Notes: generated by a model not told the origin, from the letters alone. DNA of 34,480 nt from Bacteroidales bacterium (GCA_021740425.1 JAIOZV010000015.1:1-34480); one strand, 5' to 3'. Numbered from the stretch's first letter, positions 26,049 to 34,480 are shown. A program made the numbers and translations.

Positions 26049-26855
26049 TTAGAGTTCCTTCACAAGTTCTGTAAAAATTTTATTCAAGCCTTTCTCGGCC
26101 ATACCAGCCATGGCTAATATTTCTTTGATGTTTACAGGAGCCAGATTGTCAGGATCACATTCATCTGTGATTACCGAAATGGCAGCAACAGGTATATTCA
26201 TGTGATTTGCCACTAAAACTTCAGGTATGGTTGACATCCCTATTACATCTGCACCAATTTTTGCCATGTATCTGTATTCAGCCCTTGTTTCCAGATTAGG
26301 CCCGGCAACCGCAGCATATACTCCCTGGTTGAGTTTTACATCATACTTTTCGGCAATATCAATTATTTTTTTGTTGATGCTTGTTGCATAAGGCTGGCTC
26401 ATGTCGGGAAACCTCGGGCCTAATTCATCAAAGTTTTCGCCGATTAAGGGGTTTCCGCCCAAAAGGTTGATATGATCTGTTATCAGCATCAGCTCTCCTT
26501 TGCTGAAATTTTTATTTACGGTTCCGCAGGCATTGGAAACCAGTAAATGTTTTACTCCCAAAAATTTCATCACCCGCACCGGAAAAGTAATCTGTTGCAT
26601 GGCATAGCCTTCGTAATAATGAAAGCGGCCCTGCATGGCCAACACCTTTTTGCCACTGAGTACCCCGTAAATGAGTTTCCCATGGTGCGATTCAACAGTA
26701 GAAACCGGAAAATGAGGAATTTCTTTGTAGTCGATTTCAATTTCGATGTTGATGCTTTTTATCAGGTTGCCCAGTCCGGTTCCCAAAATAATACCGGTTT
26801 CAGGACATGTAATTCCCCGGCTTTGCAGGAAGGAAGAGGTTTCATTAATTTTCAT
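26049..26855 (-). CDS. Purine nucleoside phosphorylase
   Basis: A 268-residue class I (trimeric) phosphorylase that splits inosine and guanosine into base and ribose-1-phosphate for salvage. Signatures include ILGTGLG with the phosphate-binding loop, MQGRFHYYEGY, SNACGTVN, AGPNLETRAEYRYMA, and GMSTIPEVLVANHMNIPVAA. I chose the ATG at 26855: it has an AAGGAA ribosome site seven bases upstream, and a clear promoter lies just before it at 26897-26929. A GTG at 26924, and ATG at 26870, are possible in frame, but the GTG would fall inside the promoter. It stands alone and convergent with ychF. Confidence 0.93.
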   Translation of the reverse strand: MKINETSSFLQSRGITCPETGIILGTGLGNLIKSINIEIEIDYKEIPHFPVSTVESHHGKLIYGVLSGKKVLAMQGRFHYYEGYAMQQITFPVRVMKFLGVKHLLVSNACGTVNKNFSKGELMLITDHINLLGGNPLIGENFDELGPRFPDMSQPYATSINKKIIDIAEKYDVKLNQGVYAAVAGPNLETRAEYRYMAKIGADVIGMSTIPEVLVANHMNIPVAAISVITDECDPDNLAPVNIKEILAMAGMAEKGLNKIFTELVKEL

Positions 26856-26896
26856 TAGGATTTCCTTCATTCTTTTTGATGGTTTTTGATGAACTC

Positions 26897-26929
26897 CAAA
26901 AATAGAATTTCTTACTTTAGCCACTCAAA
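26897..26929 (-). promoter_or_regulatory. Bacteroidota promoter of the nucleoside phosphorylase gene
   Basis: On the minus strand, TTTG (26926-26929) is separated by 21 bases from TATTTTTG (26897-26904), a full match to the TTTG / TAnnTTTG consensus of the Bacteroidota primary sigma factor. It lies about 42 bases before the chosen ATG. Confidence 0.65.
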
Positions 26930-27027
26930 ATAATTAAACACAAAAGCTCATGCTTACGGAGTAGCATTATTTTTAGTCTTTTTTTTTATCTGTTAACCTG
27001 AAATTCATCATCAAAAAAACAATAATT

Positions 27028-27861
27028 ATGTCGTTCGAAAATATCTCAAAGGAAAAAAATTTCTGGATCATTATGGTCAATTCATTGTCCTACTTTATGT
27101 TGGCTTATGTTGCAGTTGTAATGCTCACAAACTCATTCTCTATACTTCTGGCAAACATTGAGGGAGTAAACGGGGTATTGTATTATTACGGTTTCGACGT
27201 TTTGAACCCGGACAGAACCTGGTCGGGTGAGCTGACTTTTTTAATTTTCTTTTTGGGCATAGGATTTTCATTTGCCCTGGGGCTTTTATTCGAAAGGATT
27301 TATAAACTTCGTAGAAAACATACTTCACATCTCAAGTTGTTTTTCCTTTGGGGCTACATCTTAAGCTTTACCTATTTCTTTGGAAACGTAATCGTTGGAG
27401 CCTTTTTTTATTTTGGAACCGGCGTGCTGTTCGATACTTTTTCAATTCCTGTACTTTTCAGGGTTGTTGCAGGAGTTGTTGCTGCCGGTGCACTCGTTTA
27501 TATGGGCATTTATTCAACCAGGGGGTTTGTAATTTCGCTCAACAGCTATCAGACATTTATCGAACGCACAGAATTCAACTGGTTCTTGAAAGCACAATTG
27601 CTTTACCCTTCTATTATTGGAAGTGTGCTAATCCTCTTTTTAAAAATTCCCCATCACAACGATTTTTTAATGCTCGACACTTTGATCTGGTTTGCCCTCG
27701 TAATTCCTGTCGTTACCATTTTTATAAATTTAAAGGGTGAAACTTCGATTCGCTTTAAAAGGAAAAATCTGAAAATTCAAATATTTAAACTTCCAATAAT
27801 TATTTTTTTAATCATCATTTTAATCTACAGGCTGGGTTTAAGCAATGGGCTTGAATTTTAA
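27028..27861 (+). CDS. Hypothetical multi-pass membrane protein
   Basis: A 277-residue protein with about seven hydrophobic helices (about 15-40, 70-92, 103-127, 138-160, 195-212, 218-237 and 253-270) and a short soluble N-terminus. No family was recognised. A basic stretch RIYKLRRKHTSH (95-106) and RFKRKNLK (242-249) should face the cytoplasm. A loop about 44-68 (VNGVLYYYGFDVLNPDRTW) is probably external. The ATG at 27028 has no clear ribosome site. It precedes the transketolase genes by about 145 bases, with a palindrome and -7 element between, so it is likely a separate unit. Confidence 0.7.
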   Translation: MSFENISKEKNFWIIMVNSLSYFMLAYVAVVMLTNSFSILLANIEGVNGVLYYYGFDVLNPDRTWSGELTFLIFFLGIGFSFALGLLFERIYKLRRKHTSHLKLFFLWGYILSFTYFFGNVIVGAFFYFGTGVLFDTFSIPVLFRVVAGVVAAGALVYMGIYSTRGFVISLNSYQTFIERTEFNWFLKAQLLYPSIIGSVLILFLKIPHHNDFLMLDTLIWFALVIPVVTIFINLKGETSIRFKRKNLKIQIFKLPIIIFLIIILIYRLGLSNGLEF

Positions 27862-27941
27862 AATTCTCCTGCACCATTTTTACCAGGCGGTTTGTTTTTC
27901 ATATTTTTATTTGCCGGACAAAGTTTTGCAATTTTATTAAC

Positions 27942-27975
27942 ATGCCAAAAGTATGGCATAAATGGGTTATTTTTG
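27942..27975 (+). promoter_or_regulatory. Promoter-like element and dyad before the transketolase operon
   Basis: TATTTTTG (27968-27975) matches the -7 consensus, 30 bases before the ATG at 28006. Eight bases upstream of it is a perfect dyad ATGCCA-N6-TGGCAT (27942-27959), where the -33 element would be. This could be an operator for a dimeric regulator. No TTTG at the right distance was found. Confidence 0.45.
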
Positions 27976-28005
27976 CCCCATATTTCACAAAAAATTCAAT
28001 TACAC

Positions 28006-28857
28006 ATGACCTCTGCCGATCATCTTAAACAACTGGCAACACAGGTGCGACGGGATATTCTGAGAATGGTGCATAAAGCGCAATCAGGGCATCCGGGCGG
28101 AGCACTTGGATGCACCGAGCTGCTTGTAGCCTTGTACAATAAAATACTCATTCATAATCCAAAAACATTTACCATTGACGGAAAAGGCCAGGATGTGTTT
28201 TTTCTTTCCAATGGTCATCTTTCGGCTTTGTGGTACAGTGTGCTGGCACGTTCAGGATATTTCGGGGTTTCGGAGTTGAGCACTTTCCGAATGATGGGTA
28301 GCCGGCTGCAGGGTCATCCGGCCACGCAGGAAGGCTTACCCGGAATCAGAATTTCGTCAGGGTCGTTGGGGCAGGGGCTTTCGGTGGCTATTGGCATGGC
28401 AAAAGTTAAAAAACTTAACAGCGATCCCCACCTGGTTTATGTTTTGATGGGTGATGGTGAAATCCAGGAAGGCCAGATATGGGAGGCTGCCATGTTTGCA
28501 GGTGGTAAACAGGTAGATAACCTGATTGCGATAATTGATTACAATAAAAAGCAAATCGACGGGGCTACGGATGATGTGATGCCACTTGGCGATGTAAAAG
28601 CAAAATGGGAAGCCTTTGGCTGGAGCGTACTCGAAATGAACGGCAATGATATGGATGAGGTGCTGGAAACTTTGAAGGAATCCAAAACAAAAACCGGCCA
28701 ACAAAAACCGGTATTGATACTAATGAAAACTGAAATGGGAATGGGCGTTGATTTTATGATGGGAACGCACAAATGGCATGGTTCACCACCCAATGATCAG
28801 CAACTTGAAAATGCCCTCAACCAGTTGGAGGAGACCATAGGAGATTACAAAATTTAA
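28006..28857 (+). CDS. Transketolase, N-terminal subunit
   Basis: A 283-residue thiamine-pyrophosphate-binding subunit of a split transketolase, which moves two-carbon units between sugar phosphates in the pentose phosphate pathway. It has SGHPGGALGCTELLVALY (27-44), LPGIRISSGSLGQGLSVAIG, and the TPP motif GDGEIQEGQIWEA (about 149-161). An open frame continues upstream to 27892, but the region holds the promoter-like element and adds no family sequence, so I chose the ATG at 28006. The C-terminal subunit is 1.4 kb away, beyond a vWA gene in between, all in the same direction. Confidence 0.93.
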   Translation: MTSADHLKQLATQVRRDILRMVHKAQSGHPGGALGCTELLVALYNKILIHNPKTFTIDGKGQDVFFLSNGHLSALWYSVLARSGYFGVSELSTFRMMGSRLQGHPATQEGLPGIRISSGSLGQGLSVAIGMAKVKKLNSDPHLVYVLMGDGEIQEGQIWEAAMFAGGKQVDNLIAIIDYNKKQIDGATDDVMPLGDVKAKWEAFGWSVLEMNGNDMDEVLETLKESKTKTGQQKPVLILMKTEMGMGVDFMMGTHKWHGSPPNDQQLENALNQLEETIGDYKI

Positions 28858-28866
28858 TGATGGTTT

Positions 28867-30264
28867 ATGTTTTTCCGGGTAAAAAATTTTCATGGAATTT
28901 GGACGATGTTTGCATTTGCTATATTTAATATTGCAGGTGTTTCGCAAAATGCAATGAAAGAAATCCCGGTACCCACCACAAGAATCCTCTTTGTTTTTGA
29001 TGCTTCACAAAGTATGTACGGAAGGTGGCAAAGCGACATGAAAATGAATATTGCCCAACGCCTGCTTGGGAATGTTCTGGATAGTTTAAAAGATGTTGAA
29101 AACCTTGAAATGGCTTTGCGGGTTTATGGTCATCAAAAACCCTATCCGCCACAGGATTGTGATGATACAAATCTGGAAGTCCCTTTCGGGAAAAACAATA
29201 CTGCCAAAATTAAACACAGGCTTTCAACCCTGAATCCAAAAGGAACCACACCCATTGCTTTTGCTTTGTCGCGTGCCAAAAGCGATTTTACCCCATGCGA
29301 TAATTGCCGAAACATCATCATCCTCATCACCGATGGCATAGAAGAATGTGGTGGTGATCCATGTGAAGTATCCCGTATGTTGCAAAAAGAGGGAATTACC
29401 CTTAAACCATTCGTGATTGGAATCGGCTTCGATCACAGTGAATCTCTGAATTGTGTGGGAACCTATTTTCCGGCAAGCAGCGAAAAAGCCTTTACCAAAG
29501 CCCTGAATGTAGTGATTTCGCAGGCTTTAAATTCAACTACCGCTCAGGTAAATCTTTTGGATGATTCGGGGAAACCTGCCGAAACCAACGTAAATATGAC
29601 TTTTTACGACAATTTTTCGGGTAAAGTAGTCTATAACTTTATCCATACCATCAACAATAAAGGCCTACCTGATACACTCTCCATCGATCCATTAATAAAA
29701 TACGATATTACAATTCATACCATCCCGCCATTGCATCTCGACAGTGTTGAAATTAATCCGGGAAAGCACACCATCATACCCTTTGATGCCGGGCAAGGAA
29801 ATCTGGATCTGACATTAAAAGGAAACTGGCGCAACTTAAAAAATCTGCAAACCATTGTGCGCAGGCATGGTGAGATGCAAACCCTGAATGTGCAAAATTT
29901 CGGTACTTCACAAAAATACCTCAATGGCGTTTATGATCTTGAAGTGCTTGGGCTGCCGCGCCTGAAAATTGACAGCGTGGTGGTCAGGCAAAGTTATACC
30001 ACAACCATCGAAATTCCAATGCCGGGCATTGCCGTGATCAAGCGCAACTCGGATGGTTTCGGGAGCCTCTATCTTGAAAATAATGAAAAACTGGAATGGA
30101 TTTACGACCTCCCCAATGATAAATCAAAAGTTGAAAGCCTGGTTTTATTGCCGGGGAAATACAGGGTTGTGTTCAGATCGAAATGGTCAACAAAATCGCT
30201 TTATACCATCGAAGAATCCTTTACAATTGAACCGGGTAAAACCATCGAATTAAAATTGAATTGA
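28867..30264 (+). CDS. Exported von Willebrand factor A domain protein
   Basis: A 465-residue protein with a probable signal peptide (about 10-27) and a vWA domain at about 36-220. The MIDAS metal site is complete: Asp45, Ser47 and Ser49 in FDASQS, a threonine in KGTTPIA (Thr127/128), and Asp156 in ITDGIEEC. Cysteines 98, 144, 147, 161 and 166 suggest disulfides outside the cytoplasm. The rest is beta-rich. The DCDDTNLEVPFG and EECGGDPCE pieces resemble Ca-activated-channel-like vWA proteins. It lies 9 bases after the N-terminal transketolase gene and 3 bases before the C-terminal one, an unexpected place; a metabolic link is unproven. Confidence 0.85.
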   Translation: MFFRVKNFHGIWTMFAFAIFNIAGVSQNAMKEIPVPTTRILFVFDASQSMYGRWQSDMKMNIAQRLLGNVLDSLKDVENLEMALRVYGHQKPYPPQDCDDTNLEVPFGKNNTAKIKHRLSTLNPKGTTPIAFALSRAKSDFTPCDNCRNIIILITDGIEECGGDPCEVSRMLQKEGITLKPFVIGIGFDHSESLNCVGTYFPASSEKAFTKALNVVISQALNSTTAQVNLLDDSGKPAETNVNMTFYDNFSGKVVYNFIHTINNKGLPDTLSIDPLIKYDITIHTIPPLHLDSVEINPGKHTIIPFDAGQGNLDLTLKGNWRNLKNLQTIVRRHGEMQTLNVQNFGTSQKYLNGVYDLEVLGLPRLKIDSVVVRQSYTTTIEIPMPGIAVIKRNSDGFGSLYLENNEKLEWIYDLPNDKSKVESLVLLPGKYRVVFRSKWSTKSLYTIEESFTIEPGKTIELKLN

Positions 30265-30267
30265 AAA

Positions 30268-31242
30268 ATGACAAAGTTTGAAACAGAAACACTGATAAAT
30301 CAAGGAGATAAAGATACACGCTCCGGGTTTGGAGAAGCATTGTTTGAGCTTGGCAAAACAAATCCTGATGTGGTTGCGCTTTGTGCTGATCTCACCGGAT
30401 CGCTGAGTATGAATAAATTTGCCGATGCCTTCCCTGACAGGTTTATACAAACAGGTATTGCTGAAGCCAATATGATGTGTATTGCTGCAGGCCTTGCTGT
30501 TGGAGGAAAAATCCCTTTTACAGGCACATTCGCCAATTTTTCCACTGGAAGGGTTTTTGATCAAATCAGACAGTCGATCGCTTACAGCAATACCAATGTA
30601 AAAATATGTGCCTCACATGCAGGAATTACCCTGGGAGAGGATGGTGCCACACATCAGATTATGGAAGATTTGGGACTAATGAAAATGTTGCCCAATATGA
30701 TTGTTATCAATCCATGCGACCATAACCAAACCAAAGCCGCAACACTTGCAATTGCTGAATACGAAGGGCCTGTTTATCTGAGATTTGGAAGGCCGAAAAT
30801 GCCCAATTTTACACCTGTCGATTATAAATTTGTAATAGGTGAGGCTTTGATGATGAAAGAGGGCAGGGATGTTTCAATATTTGCAACAGGCCATCTGGTT
30901 TGGAAAGCACTCGAAGCAGCCTCCATTTTAAAGGAAAAAGGTATAGATGCAGAAGTTATCAACATCCACACCATTAAGCCCCTTGACCGGGAAGCAGTGA
31001 TGGAGTCGGTACTGAAAACCCGTTGTGCCGTTACAGCCGAAGAACACCAGATATATGGCGGGCTGGGTGAAACCATTGCAGGTTTTCTTTCCAGGAATTT
31101 TCCTACCCCCATCGAAATGGTTGGGATGAACGATCTTTTTGGTGAAAGCGGCAAACCCCACGAGTTGCTGGATAAATTCGGGATGGGAGTCCCCGACATT
31201 GTAAGTGCCGCCGAATTGGCACTTGGAAGGAAACATTTATAG
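30268..31242 (+). CDS. Transketolase, C-terminal subunit
   Basis: A 324-residue pyrimidine-binding and C-terminal subunit partnering the gene at 28006. It has RFIQTGIAEANMMCIAAGLA, the PFTGTFANFSTGRVFDQIRQ segment, SHAGITLGEDGATHQ, and DREAVMESVLKTRCAVTAEEH typical of the transketolase C-domain. The length is normal for split enzymes. The start is three bases after the vWA stop, so translational coupling or shared transcription is likely. The family call is firm; 1-deoxyxylulose-5-phosphate synthase is a related but less likely alternative because of the split and the active-site layout. Confidence 0.93.
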   Translation: MTKFETETLINQGDKDTRSGFGEALFELGKTNPDVVALCADLTGSLSMNKFADAFPDRFIQTGIAEANMMCIAAGLAVGGKIPFTGTFANFSTGRVFDQIRQSIAYSNTNVKICASHAGITLGEDGATHQIMEDLGLMKMLPNMIVINPCDHNQTKAATLAIAEYEGPVYLRFGRPKMPNFTPVDYKFVIGEALMMKEGRDVSIFATGHLVWKALEAASILKEKGIDAEVINIHTIKPLDREAVMESVLKTRCAVTAEEHQIYGGLGETIAGFLSRNFPTPIEMVGMNDLFGESGKPHELLDKFGMGVPDIVSAAELALGRKHL

Positions 31243-31308
31243 GAGGAAGAGGGGAGAAGTTTGAGCTTTGAGGATAAAGAGCAAAGCTTTACGCTTTTGA
31301 ATCCTGCA

Positions 31309-31347
31309 TAAGCTGTTTTTCCCCGGTGGATCGGGGCAGGCAGCTTA
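31309..31347. repeat. Palindromic hairpin between tkt and trmD
   Basis: TAAGCTG (31309-31315) pairs with CAGCTTA (31341-31347), enclosing CCCCG (31321-31325) and CGGGG (31332-31336). GGGGCAGG is shared with the inverted-repeat arm near 424-431. It may also act as a terminator, though no long T-run follows. Confidence 0.55.
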
Positions 31348-31393
31348 GCTGAAATTTTAAACATAACAGAAAGGATAATTCTAAAAGACCAAC

Positions 31394-32074
31394 ATGCGCA
31401 TCGACATCCTCACCATATTTCCGGAAATGTTTGCCGGTCCTTTCGATCATTCCATCATAAAACGAGCCATCGAAAAAGGTCATGCCGAAATTCACATCCA
31501 CAACATCCGCGACTACACCACCAACAAGCACCGCAGTGTGGATGATTATGCCTATGGCCACGGAGCAGGCATGGTAATGACCATTCAGCCCATTGCCGAT
31601 CTGATAGACAAACTAAAAGCCGAAAGGGATTATGAAGAAATCATTTTTCTAACTCCGGATGGGGAGGTACTCAAGCAGTCGATGGCCAACCATCTTTCCA
31701 CCTTCAAAAATATGATTTTTTTGTGCGGCCATTACAAAGGCATCGATGAGCGATTGCGCGAGCATTACATCACCAAAGAAATTTCTGTAGGCGATTATGT
31801 ACTTACAGGTGGCGAGCTTGCTGCAGCCGTGCTTGCCGACAGCATCATCCGCTTAATACCCGGTGTACTCAGCGATGAAACCTCAGCCCTTTCCGATTCT
31901 TTTCAGGACGGTTTGCTTAGCCCGCCGGTTTATACAAGGCCATCTGATTACAATGGATGGGAAGTACCTAAAATCCTGCTTTCGGGAGATGAGAAGAAAA
32001 TTGCGGAATGGCTGCACGACCAGGCGCTGGAACGAACAAAAGCACGAAGGCCTGATTTACTCGATGAGCATTAA
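31394..32074 (+). CDS. trmD: tRNA (guanine-N1-)-methyltransferase TrmD
   Basis: A 226-residue SPOUT methyltransferase making m1G37 in tRNAs, which prevents +1 frameshifts. Signatures: [12 protein letters not shown] (2-13), YGHGAGMVM (54-62), the knot motif [10 protein letters not shown] (111-120), [11 protein letters not shown] (132-142), and [14 protein letters not shown] with the catalytic aspartate (Asp172). All key features of the family are present and the length is normal. In many bacteria trmD sits with rpsP and rimM; here it does not. yigZ follows after 23 bases on the same strand. Confidence 0.96.
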   Translation: MRIDILTIFPEMFAGPFDHSIIKRAIEKGHAEIHIHNIRDYTTNKHRSVDDYAYGHGAGMVMTIQPIADLIDKLKAERDYEEIIFLTPDGEVLKQSMANHLSTFKNMIFLCGHYKGIDERLREHYITKEISVGDYVLTGGELAAAVLADSIIRLIPGVLSDETSALSDSFQDGLLSPPVYTRPSDYNGWEVPKILLSGDEKKIAEWLHDQALERTKARRPDLLDEH

Positions 32075-32086
32075 TTCTTACTTTTG
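32057..32086 (+). promoter_or_regulatory. Candidate promoter of the YigZ-family gene
   Basis: TTTA (32056-32059) is separated by 19 bases from TACTTTTG (32079-32086), close to the TTTG / TAnnTTTG consensus. It overlaps the end of trmD and lies 11 bases from the ATG, implying a very short leader. Confidence 0.45.
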
Positions 32087-32097
32087 CCACTCATTTT

Positions 32098-32703
32098 ATG
32101 GAAGTTATCGACATATACAAAACGCTTGGTAAAAGGTCGGAAGGCCTTTTCAAGGATAAGGGGAGCAGATTTATTGCCCACGCCATCCCCTGCACCTCAG
32201 AAGAACAGGTAAAAGAAGAAATTGAAGCCCTTAAAAAGCAATATTATGATGCACGCCATCATTGCTATGCCTACATCCTGGGTTACGACAAAGAAGATTT
32301 TAGAGCAAATGATGACGGGGAACCATCGGGTACAGCCGGAAAGCCCATCCTCGGACAATTACTTTCGCACGATCTCACCGACTGCCTGATTGTTGTAATC
32401 CGCTATTTTGGCGGCGTAAAACTTGGCGTGCGGGGGCTCATTAACGCATACAAATTTGCAGCGCAGGATGCCATCCAAAATAATCAGATCATCACCAAAA
32501 TTGTGAAAGATCAGTTTGATGTAACTTTTGAATATGCCGACATGAACGATGTAATGAGAATTATTAAAGAAGAAGACCTTGAAATTGTTTCACAGGATTT
32601 TCAGATGACCTGCAAATTGAGGTTCTCGATACGTCAAAAATTTTCGGAAAAAGTCGAAAAAAGGTTTTGTGATCTAAGAAAGTTGCAAATAACAAAAGTT
32701 TAA
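32098..32703 (+). CDS. YigZ/IMPACT (UPF0029) family protein
   Basis: A 201-residue cytosolic protein with the N-terminal IMPACT-like domain (about 10-125) and a DUF1949 C-terminal domain (about 135-195). Family marks are SRFIAHAIPC (near residue 22), ARHHCYAYI, DDGEPSGTAGKPIL, and YFGGVKLGVRGLINAY. The biochemical role is not established; nucleic-acid binding or a link with translation stress is suggested for relatives. The ATG at 32098 is the natural start. Its last four bases overlap the stop of the opposite-strand gene that follows, so the two messages are convergent. Confidence 0.9.
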   Translation: MEVIDIYKTLGKRSEGLFKDKGSRFIAHAIPCTSEEQVKEEIEALKKQYYDARHHCYAYILGYDKEDFRANDDGEPSGTAGKPILGQLLSHDLTDCLIVVIRYFGGVKLGVRGLINAYKFAAQDAIQNNQIITKIVKDQFDVTFEYADMNDVMRIIKEEDLEIVSQDFQMTCKLRFSIRQKFSEKVEKRFCDLRKLQITKV

Positions 32704-34480
32704 TTCCTGCTTTTCAACAACTCCTGCATCTTTACATTGAACAAACTCTCAGAAGTGTAAATATCAATTTCCTGTGTTTTTTCGTAGGCTTGTTTAGCCA
32801 GATCATATTTTTGAGATGCCATGTAGCAATCGCCCAAAAGGAAAAACTGATCCAGGCTGAATGGGTTGAGATTTTGACAATGCTCTGTAATTTCCACTAC
32901 AGCCTCATCATAATGCTTTAGCATAAACAAGGCTCTTGCTTTATAAAAATGATACAGCCAGATGTCGTTGATCAAAATGGCGTCATCAATTTCGGAGAGC
33001 AATTCTTTATAGTTTTCCTGATTGTTGAGCAACGAAAAATTGAACATCCGCGGGGCTATATACTCGGGGTAAATGTCGAGTGCCCTGCTGAATTTTGCCC
33101 CCGCAGCAAAAACCTCCCCCTGCATAAATTGAATCTTTCCCAGGAAAAACCAGGGGGGCGCAATGGTGTTGGCCAGTTTGGTAATTGTGCCAAAAGTATT
33201 TGCTGCATCAGTCCAGTTTTCCTGTTCAACCAGGGTAATCCCCTTGTTGATTTGACAGATGATTGATGCAGATAAATTCTCATTGGTCAGATTATAACTT
33301 AAAATCCACATCTCAAGGTTTAGTATCATATTTTCATCGGTACAATATATCAAGGCATTCTTCAAATAACTTACAAATAGGGATTTGTTTTCTGACAGCT
33401 CGTTGAAAGCCAGAAATATCTGCAAGTAGGGCTGATGCTCGGTTGCTTTTAAGCGCTGAAGATTTTGTATGATGGCCTCGCCAAACAGTTTTCCACGAGC
33501 TTCTATATCTGAATTCAACATTTCGACAAGGGTTTGAAAATCGTTGAGCCAGTTGGTTGTTTTCAGTTCTTCCATTATCTGGGGCATCCCGTCGAGCAAT
33601 GTCAAGTCAAGTTTATTTAAATCGCCAAGTGTTTTCAGCGTATCGAGATGGGTAGTCATTTTTGCGAGCACATCAATAAACAGGCTGAACTTATAATTGC
33701 TATAATCGCCGGTTTCGAGGAAGCTCAAAATCATTGCTTTGTAGCGCTTGTGGCTATCCTCCCGTATTTTGCCACCCTTTTCAAGCATTTGGTCAAAGGT
33801 TTCCAAACACTGTTCACTTTTGGGTTCTTCCATTTCAAAATATGGAGAAAAAACTTCTTTAACGTCCTTCATGGCCAGATACATCGAATCGATGGAATAA
33901 AGCCCTGCTTTGCTGGTATTTTGCTTAAAATCCTCGCCTGCCTCCATCATCAGTTTGTTCATGGTGTCGGCCTGCTGTACAATGGCGTTTGGAAGGAGAA
34001 TGTCAGAAGTGTGATCATAAAAACTGAAGTATTTAACTTCCTCCCTTTTTTTCGAATCTTCCACTATTCTCATTGCTTTTGAGTAGGTTTCGATATAATT
34101 CCGCTTATCGCTCCACTGCATGCTTTCCTCATAAATGGGAAGGTATTTAAAATAATGTGTGAAATATTTATCCTGCAAATTCAGGGCTGCCGAGGTATCG
34201 ATGGCATTGATAAAAACAATGGGCTGGTAAAGTTTTATATCATTTTTTTTGTAAGAAAGCAAAACGCGATCAATTTTACCCTCAGCATTTCTCAAGGCCG
34301 AAGCAGGAGCCGCCAGTTGAATTTCATTGCCTTCCTGGAAAAGTTTAATTCCCGAAAACCATTCATCCATGTCGCTGTCCTTAAAATATTCCTTTTCGCT
34401 GCTGCTGTTTGGTTTTATGGTAAAAAACACATTTTTGTAATCAACAAAGGCATCAGGTGAAACATTTTCACCACCACTTT
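32700..34480 (-). CDS. Partial TPR-containing protein (5' end cut by window)
   Basis: The frame is open up to the window edge, so the start lies outside; at least 592 residues are present. The internal GTG at 34430 should not be taken as the start. The visible N-terminal part (SGGENVSPDAFVDYKNVFF, then about 100 residues of mixed strand) differs from the rest, which is helical. TPR-like repeats are clearest near the C-terminus (GITLVEQENWTDAANTFGTI, FFLGDCYMASQKYDLAKQAY). No signal can be judged. The function is unknown; a binding or scaffold role is likely. It overlaps the YigZ-family gene by four bases on the opposite strand. Confidence 0.75.
   Translation of the reverse strand, partial: SGGENVSPDAFVDYKNVFFTIKPNSSSEKEYFKDSDMDEWFSGIKLFQEGNEIQLAAPASALRNAEGKIDRVLLSYKKNDIKLYQPIVFINAIDTSAALNLQDKYFTHYFKYLPIYEESMQWSDKRNYIETYSKAMRIVEDSKKREEVKYFSFYDHTSDILLPNAIVQQADTMNKLMMEAGEDFKQNTSKAGLYSIDSMYLAMKDVKEVFSPYFEMEEPKSEQCLETFDQMLEKGGKIREDSHKRYKAMILSFLETGDYSNYKFSLFIDVLAKMTTHLDTLKTLGDLNKLDLTLLDGMPQIMEELKTTNWLNDFQTLVEMLNSDIEARGKLFGEAIIQNLQRLKATEHQPYLQIFLAFNELSENKSLFVSYLKNALIYCTDENMILNLEMWILSYNLTNENLSASIICQINKGITLVEQENWTDAANTFGTITKLANTIAPPWFFLGKIQFMQGEVFAAGAKFSRALDIYPEYIAPRMFNFSLLNNQENYKELLSEIDDAILINDIWLYHFYKARALFMLKHYDEAVVEITEHCQNLNPFSLDQFFLLGDCYMASQKYDLAKQAYEKTQEIDIYTSESLFNVKMQELLKSRN

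Noticed and set aside
26856-26924. N-terminal extension of purine nucleoside phosphorylase from a GTG
   Set aside because: It overlaps a strong promoter; the ATG at 26855 has a proper ribosome site.
27892-28005. N-terminal extension of the transketolase subunit
   Set aside because: The extra part lies over a promoter-like element and dyad, and does not look like transketolase; the ATG at 28006 matches the family start.

Overview
The window looks like a chromosomal segment of a Bacteroidota bacterium, probably Bacteroidales or a close relative. The evidence is a moderately AT-rich genome and a LptD / amidase / MCE envelope block typical of the phylum. There is also a short primary sigma factor of the Bacteroidota type (288 residues), a transketolase split into two subunit genes, many Sec or lipoprotein signals, and promoter candidates of the TTTG...TAnnTTTG type. 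No rRNA, tRNA, CRISPR array, transposase or phage gene was seen. Most of the content is housekeeping.

Layout. 1-800: gene-free, with a purine-only minisatellite and two MITE/REP-like inverted-repeat elements, ending at the terminator of ridA. 803-6191: ridA and lptD (minus strand) divergent from an N-acetylmuramoyl-L-alanine amidase and an MCE (MlaD-like) protein (plus), a cell-envelope block closed by a bidirectional terminator. 6243-15468: seven minus-strand genes. In transcription order they are a FabG-like reductase, a FabH-like condensing enzyme lacking two of its three catalytic residues, a sodium/solute symporter, an acyl-CoA ligase, a probably surface-exposed lipoprotein, an outer-membrane barrel, and an exported alpha/beta hydrolase. 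Together they suggest handling of an acyl or carboxylate compound, from the outer membrane to CoA activation. A possible decayed ferredoxin lies behind the ligase, and an internal terminator and repeat-rich gaps split the set. 15644-18934: an unknown helical protein, an exported cyanophycinase-like lipoprotein and a small outer-membrane barrel.

19025-21573: rpoD and an HtrA protease (minus). 21857-24708: dapF, a GNAT acetyltransferase translationally coupled to it, mltG and a TPR lipoprotein (plus), largely peptidoglycan related. 24937-26855: ychF and purine nucleoside phosphorylase, convergent. 27028-32703: an unknown membrane protein, then the two transketolase subunits with an exported von Willebrand factor A protein wedged between them, then trmD and a YigZ-family protein. 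The last gene (32700-34480, minus) is a TPR-type protein cut by the window edge.

The observations most worth following are the vWA gene inside the transketolase operon with a dyad at its promoter, the degenerate FabH homologue in the acyl cluster, and the nested-palindrome intergenic elements. I do not see clear proof of a wholly new system.
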